Of a stretch of DNA of 8,028 bases, positions 1-4,735 are shown in pieces. The notes beneath the pieces were generated by a model that saw only the letters and a list, made by a program, of their open reading frames with translations, searched no databases and was not told where the DNA came from. Made by a program: the position numbers and the translations under genes. Each line of letters opens with the position of its first letter. The stretch's first letter is position 1. The DNA comes from Glaciimonas sp. (GTDB taxonomy: Bacteria > Pseudomonadota > Gammaproteobacteria > Burkholderiales > Burkholderiaceae): contig JACMQE010000007.1 in assembly GCA_014377145.1 (NCBI GenBank), positions 1 to 8,028 of the forward strand, read 5' to 3'.

Positions 1-123
1 GTAGTAGAGCAGTTTTTTGCGCATACTAAACCATTTAGGAGAGTCGCTACACGTTATGACAAACGCGCTTCGTGATTTGCTTCCTCCGTGGCTCTCACAT
101 CCTCGTTACTTTGATTGAAATAA
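1..123 (+). pseudogene. IS5-family DDE transposase, C-terminal fragment with two nonsense codons
   Basis: The frame starting at base 1 reads VVEQFFAHTKPFRRVATRYD and then KRAS, a typical IS5-family C-terminus. The third catalytic residue is visible as Glu at bases 7-9, followed six residues later by Lys at 28-30, the E-x6-K signature of IS4/IS5-type DDE transposases. The frame is then cut by TGA at 73-75 and again by TGA at 112-114; the second sits where relatives usually have Trp (LLWLK-like ending). The original stop is TAA at 121-123. This copy could not make a complete transposase. The N-terminal part is outside the window. Confidence 0.8.
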
Positions 124-124
124 A

Positions 125-137
125 TGTCAACACGCCC
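125..137. repeat. candidate right terminal inverted repeat of the IS
   Basis: TGTCAACACGCCC lies immediately after the transposase stop codon, as is usual for IS5 relatives. The partner repeat at the left end is not in the window, so the assignment rests on position and on the likeness of GGGCGTGTTGACA to known IS5-family ends. Confidence 0.5.
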
Positions 138-144
138 TAATTAA

Positions 145-149
145 AAGGA
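145..149 (+). promoter_or_regulatory. ribosome binding site of the hydrolase pseudogene
   Basis: AAGGA lies 7 bases before ATG 157 and only a few bases past the IS end. It supports 157 as the original start and shows that the IS inserted just upstream of the translation start, separating the gene from its earlier promoter. Confidence 0.6.
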
Positions 150-156
150 TATCTAT

Positions 157-947
157 ATGAACAAATCAGGCATAGCCATACTGAAAATGCAAACATTGCC
201 TACGATTGTGAAGGGCAGGGGCAGCTCTTATTATTGATCGTTGGCGGCAATGGTGGCATTCGTCCTACACGCGTCTGTCAGCACTTTTGACGGACAGTTA
301 CACTTTCGTCAGATATGATCGGCGTGCCAATTGGCGCAGCACCGGCGACGCCACGGTTGATCTCGATATGGTGCAACAAGCCTGCTATGCTGCGGCTGTG
401 ATTCGGGCGATCGGGCGGAGTAAGCCTAGGTATTCGGTCATAGAACCGTGCCAACATTGCAATCAAACTGGCTGCAGATCATCCCGAGGTTTTACGTAGA
501 CTGATTACCCACGCAATGCTACTGATCAATATTCTACCTGACGCTGAGCAGTAATTGGGCTTTGTCAAGGATGTGCTTGCCATATTCGTGGCTGAAGGCG
601 CACCTGCCGCTATGAAAAAGTTTGCGTAATCACTGGTCGGTTTTAATAAGCCGGTAGTTGCCTCGGCGATCAAGGTCGAATATTCAACAATTCATGGCAC
701 ATGAATATTTGAATATCAGTCAGTTCTGGCCAGATTTCGATACCATTGCGCGTAACAATGTATTAACCGTGATCGCTGCTGGAGTCGCTGGGGTGGGGCT
801 AATTACAATTGCTCTGCGTGAGTTTTTACGGAACGTTCTGATTGCCAGTACGTCGAGGTGCCAGAAAATTATCCGTCTTTCGTCCTGGAGCCAGAAATTT
901 TTACAATAGCGCTACGCAAATTAGTGGTGGGACTTCAAGTTTTGTAG
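157..947 (+). pseudogene. alpha/beta-fold hydrolase, multiply frameshifted
   Basis: The gene starts at ATG 157, with AAGGA at 145-149 as ribosome binding site. The protein is recovered by changing frame: MNKSGIAILK (157-188), then ANIAYDCEGQG and LLLLIVGGNGG (189-262, the oxyanion-side loop), then YTRLSALLTDSYTFVRYDRR and LDMVQQ (266-415), then VFGH (430-441), then ANIAIKLAADHPEVLRRLI (453 onward). Two TAA stops follow at 552 and 627. MAHEYLNISQFWPDFD lies in another frame (694-835), and CQYVEVPENYPSFVLEPE ends at TAG 945-947. The family is the alpha/beta hydrolases in which the nucleophile sits in a V-F-G-N/H-S-x-G-x elbow. Here the Ser is lost: the codons after Gly-His read Arg-Thr and then shift frame. 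The C-terminal catalytic His, expected in a P-G-N/G-H motif, reads Tyr at 870-872. The substrate is unknown. It is non-functional as written. Confidence 0.8.
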
Positions 948-1007
948 CTGAAAAGCAACTTTATTACCCCAAAAGTTGACTTCTTTTTAGAGGACTATGG
1001 GTTTCTT

Positions 1008-1039
1008 TGGCAAGTTGACGGTAAAACGTCAATTTGCCA
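1008..1039. repeat. inverted repeat, 13-bp arms, 6-base loop
   Basis: The left arm TGGCAAGTTGACG (1008-1020) faces CGTCAATTTGCCA (1027-1039) across the loop GTAAAA. The arms match at 12 of 13 positions and the exception is a G-T pair, so the RNA hairpin would be fully paired. No T-run follows on either strand, so this is not a standard intrinsic terminator. It lies between the end of the hydrolase and the DUF4337 gene. It could be an operator, an RNA-processing hairpin or part of a dispersed repeat. Confidence 0.7.
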
Positions 1040-1078
1040 TGTGCAGCTTTAAAAAAGTCCTTCGTAGGATCAATAAAA

Positions 1079-1113
1079 CTTAACTTTATCACATGTTTAG
1101 CGATAAAGTTAAG
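1079..1113. repeat. perfect inverted repeat, 12-bp arms, 11-base loop
   Basis: CTTAACTTTATC (1079-1090) is exactly the reverse complement of GATAAAGTTAAG (1102-1113). The loop is ACATGTTTAGC. It ends 35 bases before the DUF4337 start codon, so it would lie in the promoter or leader of that gene. The stem is AT-rich and no T-run follows. An operator-like site or a repeat element is as likely as a terminator. Confidence 0.7.
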
Positions 1114-1148
1114 CACTTTCAATCGCTAACCCAATCAAAGAAAAAATA

Positions 1149-1717
1149 ATGGAAAAAGAATACGAAGTGCCGGTTCCGCAGGAGCATGCCATATAAGAGG
1201 CTTTGGAAAAAGCACGGGATGGATTAGCGTAGAGAGTAGCGCTGATGACGGCAATTTTGGTAAATATCAGCGCATTGGTCAGTTATCAAAGTGATGCTGC
1301 GTAAAACGAATCCATGTTTTTAAAAAATCAAAGCATTTTGAAGCAGACCGAGGCCAGTGACCAGTTGGCTTTTTATCAATCGAAGTCAACAAAAAGTCAT
1401 CTCGATAAGGCTGTTGCAGCGTTGACCGAAAAACCTGAAATGAAAGCCCGTTATTTGGCGAATCACGATAAACAGGAGGAGCAGAAGGCAGAAATAAAAG
1501 CCGAAGCAGGGAGGCTACAGGCAGAGTCGCGCAAGCTGAGTGAAGAATCTGAGGAAAACTACGACCACATGAGGGTTTAGCGCTTACCATGACGTTTGTT
1601 CAGATTAAAGTGGCTTTGGCGGCAATTACAGTATTGACCAGAAGACGCTGGTTAATTTGTGGTTCGGTGATTTCAGCAGCGGTGGGAATTATTTACTCTG
1701 CGAGCGCTTTTCTTTAA
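1149..1717 (+). pseudogene. DUF4337 domain membrane protein, three nonsense codons and a frameshift
   Basis: From ATG 1149 the frame reads MEKEYEVPVPQEHAI, EALEKARDGLA and ALMTAILVNISALVSYQSDA, then MFLKNQSILKQTEASDQLAF, a long Lys/Glu/Ala-rich helix (KPEMKARYLA, EEQKAEIKAEAGRLQ, SRKLSEESEE), as in DUF4337 proteins. In-frame stops are TAA 1194, TAG 1230 and TAA 1302. Near 1565 the frame shifts by one, and the C-terminus continues as LTMTFVQIKVALAAITVLT, RRRWLICGSV, ISAAVGIIYSASAFL to TAA 1715-1717. The normal architecture is visible: an N-terminal membrane segment (about residues 30-50), a coiled-coil middle and two C-terminal membrane segments, about 190 codons in all. The family function is unknown; it is an inner-membrane protein. 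CAG to TAG and CAA to TAA are the likely origins of two of the stops. The 88-codon stretch 1314-1580 is the only long uninterrupted piece. Confidence 0.85.
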
Positions 1718-1987
1718 AAAAGCCTGAAAAGTAAAAATAGCCTTGGCAAGGTGTCATTTTTTACGGTCATGCGTAGAGCTATGCACATGTACTATTTCGG
1801 TGGTCGATGCGCGGGCACTCTCATTAGCCACTGTACTCGTATCGAGAGAGGGTGTTTACTGATTGTTTGAGCTTCATAGGTTTGCCGATAGCCTCAATTA
1901 TCGGCACCACATTTCTATGCAACCGTGGTTTCCGGTTGGCTGGATTTGTGGGCGTTTTTGTCTGGCATCTAGCCCGTAGCGGCATGC

Positions 1988-2022
1988 AAACTTTTCAATG
2001 CTAGTTAAACTTTGAAAAGTTT
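1988..2022 (+). terminator. terminator-like inverted repeat, 11-bp perfect arms
   Basis: AAACTTTTCAA (1988-1998) pairs exactly with TTGAAAAGTTT (2012-2022) across a 13-base loop; two more T follow, giving a T5 run at 2020-2024 that overlaps the stem. The stem is AT-rich, so a terminator here would be weak. It lies 270 bases past the DUF4337 stop and before the ParD-like remnant, where an intrinsic terminator or a boundary repeat would be expected. Confidence 0.4.
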
Positions 2023-2073
2023 TTCGCTAGCGTGAACAAATTAAAATTTTATATCTTCGTCGGCACGCCTTGT

Positions 2074-2101
2074 TTGGACAATTTTGCGTAAGTCCTATAA
2101 A
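2074..2101 (+). promoter_or_regulatory. candidate sigma-70 promoter for the ParD-like gene
   Basis: TTGGAC (2074-2079) and TATAAA (2096-2101) are separated by 16 bases and resemble -35 and -10 boxes (4 of 6 and 5 of 6 consensus matches). The -10 box ends 22 bases before ATG 2124, leaving a short leader. No clear ribosome binding site precedes that ATG. Chance matches are common in AT-rich DNA. Confidence 0.3.
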
Positions 2102-2123
2102 ATAAGTTATCAATTAAGTAACA

Positions 2124-2258
2124 ATGGCAGCTGCAAAGTCAGCCTTAGTCACTCTTGACGAAGACTTGCAAGCGTATTTGGTTAGTTCTATCGCGGCTAG
2201 GGTAAATTCACGCACACAGCTATACGGAATGAAAAGTGATGTGGTGCAACGAAATTAG
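2124..2258 (+). pseudogene. ParD-like antitoxin remnant, truncated by TAG
   Basis: ATG 2124 opens a 44-codon frame ending at TAG 2256. It contains SALVTLDEDLQAYLVSSIAA, a beta-strand plus helix as in ribbon-helix-helix antitoxins, and then LYGMKSDVVQRN. The latter resembles the ParD signature G-R-Y-G-S-x-S-E/D-V-V-R-x-x-L, in which the helix continues with a Leu-rich stretch. After the stop the same frame reads TLTKNN, so the TAG probably replaced a Leu codon, and the frame ends at TGA around 2334. ParD proteins have about 80 residues, bind DNA as dimers and neutralise a ParE gyrase toxin encoded directly downstream. No ParE-like sequence is readable before the inverted repeat at 2364. The family call is moderate; the similarity is short. 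Confidence 0.45.
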
Positions 2259-2363
2259 ACTTTAACGAAAAATAACAAATGTGCTGATGAATTACTAGTT
2301 TTCTTGATGTCTAGTACCTCGATTTTTCTTTGATATGTCTTTGTTAAGGGTGAGCTTCCAGTC

Positions 2364-2399
2364 GGCCTAGATAAAATATGTACTACATTTATCTAGGCC
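2364..2399. repeat. perfect inverted repeat, 12-bp arms, 12-base loop
   Basis: GGCCTAGATAAA (2364-2375) is the exact reverse complement of TTTATCTAGGCC (2388-2399), across the loop ATATGTACTACA. The stem starts with four G/C pairs and would be stable in RNA or as a cruciform. No T-run follows on either strand. Size and geometry match the repeat at 1079-1113, and both contain GATAAA next to the loop, although the outer arms differ. A terminator, a protein-binding palindrome or a dispersed repeat are all possible. Confidence 0.7.
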
Positions 2400-2496
2400 A
2401 AGTATAGTTTCTATCTGCGACTACGGCCCGACAGCTTCCTAGGCACAGATTCAGATCGTCTAAAATATTGTAAATCAAAAGTACATCAGAGGAATG

Positions 2497-2531
2497 TATT
2501 GGAATGCAATTTTTCATGTCTGCTTCCAATA
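2497..2531. repeat. 8-bp inverted repeat upstream of nlpD
   Basis: TATTGGAA (2497-2504) pairs with TTCCAATA (2524-2531) across 19 bases, ending 20 bases before the nlpD start. The long loop and short arms make it weaker than the other repeats; it may be an operator-like site or chance. The rest of 2400-2551 shows no recognisable coding sequence, and in particular no end of pcm, the usual upstream neighbour of nlpD. Confidence 0.3.
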
Positions 2532-2551
2532 TTTCGCATCTGTGCAATGAA

Positions 2552-3242
2552 ATGGGCATGCAGAAAATTTTTTTAGCAATACTAGGACTCCTAATCTTTA
2601 TGGTAGCCGCATGCATTACCACCTCCAATGGCAGCGGTGGTGCAACTCCGTACGGACCGGGCTATTAAACCTTACAAAAGGGCGACACCTTACATATTAT
2701 CGACCGTAAGTTTAATCAAAGGCATCGTATTATTGCTGGCTGGAATAAGCTTGCAGATGTAAATGGGCTTGAAATACGCCAGGTCCTACGGGTGGCACCA
2801 TCGAGTGCTGCTGGCAATGCTGTTACTCCAGCAAAAAGTGCCGCCGCTACTAGGTCGCAATTCCCTGCGCCATCGTCGAACGGAGCCGAAAGCCGCATCG
2901 ATTGGCTATGATCAACAGAAGGTGTAAAAACTGCCAGTTTTCTGCAAAGAAAAAAGGGATAGAGATTGTTGGCAATATGGGGCAACCAGTGCTAGCAGCG
3001 TCCAGTGGCAAGGTTATGTACGCGGGATCTATGGCAATTTAGTGATTGTTAAACATACTAGTAATTTGTTGTCGGTTTATGCGCATAATCAGGTAATACT
3101 TGCTAACGAGGGAGAGATGGTCAGGAAAAGCCAGAAGATTGCTGAAATGGGTAAATCCGATAGCAGTACTGTCAAACTCTATTTCGAAATTCGTCGTGAT
3201 GGTAAACCTAACGATCCTTCTGGTGTCTTCCCGGGACTATAG
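2552..3242 (+). pseudogene. nlpD: NlpD-type lipoprotein (LysM + degenerate M23/LytM), broken
   Basis: ATG 2552 starts MGMQKIFLAILGLLIFMVAAC, a lipoprotein signal with lipobox VAAC and the lipidated Cys at 2612-2614. TAA at 2666 interrupts the LysM domain, which continues LQKGDTLHIIDRKFNQ, IIAGWNKLADVNGLEIRQVL, RVAP to 2800, then an Ala/Ser/Pro linker. TGA at 2909 falls where NlpD has Trp (DWLW-like), and TAG at 2960 marks a frame change. The M23 part reads KGIEIVGNMGQPVLAASSGK, VMYAG in one frame to about 3027, then YGNLVIVKHTSNLLSVYAHN, GEMVRKSQKIAEMGKS and KLYFEIRRDGKPNDPSG in another, to TAG 3240. NlpD is an outer-membrane activator of the amidase AmiC at septation. Its LytM domain normally lacks zinc ligands, and KGIEI in place of an H-x-GID-type ligand agrees. 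The usual KLHFEIR is KLYFEIR here. rpoS, the usual downstream gene, is not visible. Confidence 0.85.
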
Positions 3243-3261
3243 TCGGTAGCGAAGGGCGAAC

Positions 3262-3287
3262 AAAGGTTATTAAATATGCGAACCTTT
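3262..3287 (+). terminator. hairpin after nlpD, terminator-like
   Basis: AAAGGTT (3262-3268) pairs with AACCTTT (3281-3287) across 12 bases, with one more T following. It lies 20 bases past the nlpD stop, a natural terminator position, but the T-run is only four bases long and overlaps the stem. Confidence 0.35.
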
Positions 3288-3543
3288 TGCTCAGGTTAAT
3301 GCAATAAAATCACAGATTAACTGAAGCTGATATATACCAATAGGCAATTGCAGTTCGCGGTGCGGATTGCTTCGCACGGCAAAGTCTGGTCTAGGGACTT
3401 GCGACCATTTTCCTTGCGCTGATGACCTGCAAATGCTTCAAAACTACCGACTGACAATTTACGTGCAGGTCACATTTTCTGTGGGAAAAAGTAAAACAAC
3501 GTATTTAAAATTGGAATTCTCTCGTCTCAAATACATTGTTTGT

Positions 3544-3559
3544 TATAGCACTATAGCAC
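3544..3559. repeat. tandem duplication of TATAGCAC
   Basis: TATAGCAC occurs twice in direct succession (3544-3551 and 3552-3559). The second copy overlaps the left arm of a 6-bp hairpin (AGCACC 3555-3560, GGTGCT 3571-3576). It resembles a target-site duplication left after loss of an insertion or a slippage product. Confidence 0.5.
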
Positions 3560-3991
3560 CTCGTTTTCTTGGTGCTCCCCGAGTTGCGCCTAGGATGCGC
3601 CAAGCGCTTCCGTATAAGGTTAAATGCAGTCTGCATTGGCTTTAAAAGAACCTGTTTTCAATAATAAACTGCACTAGAAAACGGCTTTTGTAGCGGGGAT
3701 ACTAACCTCAACTCTCCTATCCCAAAGCCAAGCATGGGAGACTCCCCTCTGGGAAGTTCAAGGGATAAACTGCAAAGCCTAGATTTGTCGTCCCTTGTCA
3801 TAAGCATTCGGTAGTGGGCTTCTTGGCAAAAATATTCGCGGGTCTGTGGTAGCACTATGCTAACCATTTGGTCACCACCAACAAGGTCGATGGGGACAGC
3901 GCGCTTATCTCTTGTAAAGATTTTTGAGTGCAGGAATGAGAAGTGGTGTGGCACTTGATTGCGTTATTATATTCAACGTGAACTATCGATT

Positions 3992-3997
3992 AAAGGA
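3992..3997 (+). promoter_or_regulatory. ribosome binding site deciding the start at 4006
   Basis: AAAGGA ends 8 bases before ATG 4006. The nearer ATG at 4001 reads ATG GCA TGA and is useless, so the spacing and the following coding-like sequence (MSDINNMSSMRQRD) favour 4006 as the start of the large toxin-like gene. Confidence 0.55.
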
Positions 3998-4005
3998 TAG
4001 ATGGC

Positions 4006-4735
4006 ATGAGCGATATAAACAATATGAGCAGCATGCGACAGCGGGATTAACAAGGTACTGGTATGAGGGGGTGCCGCAGTATCGTGCACCTTTTCGATGG
4101 TGCAGGGAAAGCTGCGGGTGAATATCCATTAGGACTATGTGCTCATACCATGACTTAACGTGGGTGAATAGTTGTTCAGAAGCAGGACCATGGGTCAGAA
4201 TAAAGCAAAGCAGGTCACCAGAGTAGCGCGCAAGAGGATTGCAATTCAGTAAGAGAGCAACTTGATGACGAAAGTCATGCGGCTGTTGGAGAGGCGATAG
4301 GGTTTGGTGCTGAGCGGATACCACTTTTCTCGCTATCGCGATGGAGGAATTGGAAAACCAATTTGGCCATGCGCGGATTAATCTTGCTGGTGGCGGACAG
4401 AGTAATCCTGCGTTACCTGGACAGCCGACATCACACGATTTTATGGGTTCACAGCGTCCGCATCGTGCTTCGCCGCACAACACTGCACAAGCCTGATCAC
4501 CCTACCCAAGCTGGTACGGCTGCGCTGTCACCGCTAGTGCTAGCACCTGACCCGGAGCGTTATTTTCTGCACAAGCTCTGGCGGAGGCGAATGCAGGTGC
4601 TCATGCATCGCATAGTGTTTTTCCAGCCCGGTCGATTCGAACAGCTTCAAGGTACGTTGAGACGGCCAATAGTCACACCCGCACTTAGGACGATGGCACC
4701 ATTTAGGCCGTTCGTGCTGATCCAGCATACATGGG
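4006..4735 (+). pseudogene. N-terminal part of a large toxin-like gene, broken
   Basis: From ATG 4006 the frame reads MSDINNMSSMRQRD, then TAA 4048, then SIVHLFDGAGKAAGEYPLGL, with further stops TAA 4156, TGA 4165 and TAA 4201, then SAQEDCNSVREQLDDESHAA and VGEAIGFGAERI. Near 4330 the likely frame shifts to that of ATG 4341: MEELENQFGHARINLAGGGQ, SNPALPGQPTSHDFMGSQRP, then FSAQALAEANAGAHASHSVF, SRYVETANSHTRT, cut by TGA 4494, TGA 4548, TAG 4686 and TAG 4704. The product is hydrophilic and rich in Ala, Ser, Gly, Gln and Pro, like a disordered secretion or linker region. I recognise no domain. A rival frame stays open from 4204 to 4884 without any stop, but its Arg/Leu/His/Pro-rich product looks like a shifted reading. 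Whether this is a separate gene or the start of the one that follows is not settled; I favour one gene, since coding-like sequence continues without a gap. Confidence 0.5.

Larger units (their letters stand above)
1..139 (+). mobile_element. right end of an IS5-family insertion sequence
   Basis: The left edge of the window holds the 3' end of a transposase followed at once by a candidate terminal repeat. The repeat reads TGTCAACACGCCC at 125-137; its reverse complement, GGGCGTGTTGACA, has the form of IS5-family outer ends. The TAA/TTAA-like sequence just beyond it (138-144) fits the short TA-centred targets of this family, but the left end lies outside the window, so the duplication cannot be confirmed. 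The exact last base of the element is uncertain by a few bases. Confidence 0.65.
1718..2123. other. intergenic stretch with no firm gene
   Basis: No family is recognisable here on either strand. One frame is open from about 1828 to TAG 2002-2004 and reads hydrophobic (IGLPIASIIGTTF, then GFRLAGFVGVFVWHLARSG), which could be the tail of a small membrane protein, but it has no start codon with a ribosome binding site and no recognised relative. A 7-bp hairpin, GCCGATA with TATCGGC, lies at 1884-1905 inside that frame. The stretch also contains the inverted repeat at 1988-2022 and the candidate promoter at 2074-2101. Confidence 0.4.
3288..4005. other. 718 bases without a supportable gene
   Basis: No known family is readable on either strand. 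On the - strand a frame of 98 codons is open at 3954-3658 (ATG at 3954-3952) and includes FTRDKRAVPIDLVGGDQMVS and PMLGFGIGELRLVSP, but it has no ribosome binding site and I do not recognise it. On the + strand a short stretch at about 3673-3740 reads KTAFVAGILTSTLLSQSQAW, which looks like an exported-protein signal peptide, but a TAG precedes it and several stops follow. Also seen are the 8-base tandem duplication at 3544-3559 and a 6-bp hairpin, AGCACC with GGTGCT, at 3555-3576. The interval replaces rpoS downstream of nlpD. Confidence 0.4.

Noticed and set aside
1279..1590. - strand open frame of 103 codons
   Set aside because: It lies opposite the well supported DUF4337 coding sequence and its translation resembles no family; it is a shadow.
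1008..2399. CRISPR array
   Set aside because: The inverted repeats differ in sequence and are not regularly spaced, and there are no direct repeats of 23 bases or more.
2389..2628. - strand open frame of 79 codons
   Set aside because: Opposite the nlpD signal peptide and the preceding repeat region; no ribosome binding site and no family likeness.
3243..4005. Decayed rpoS downstream of nlpD
   Set aside because: No frame shows sigma-70 family motifs such as the E-G-x-x-G-L-M-R region or the T-Y-A-x-W-W-I-R-Q region.
3983..4483. - strand open frame of 166 codons
   Set aside because: Opposite coding-like + strand sequence with a good ribosome binding site at 3992-3997; the product is Cys/Arg/His-rich and looks like an antisense reading.
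4630..4650. Possible tRNA T-arm (CGATTCGAAC-like sequence)
   Set aside because: No acceptor, D or anticodon stem can be drawn around it on either strand.
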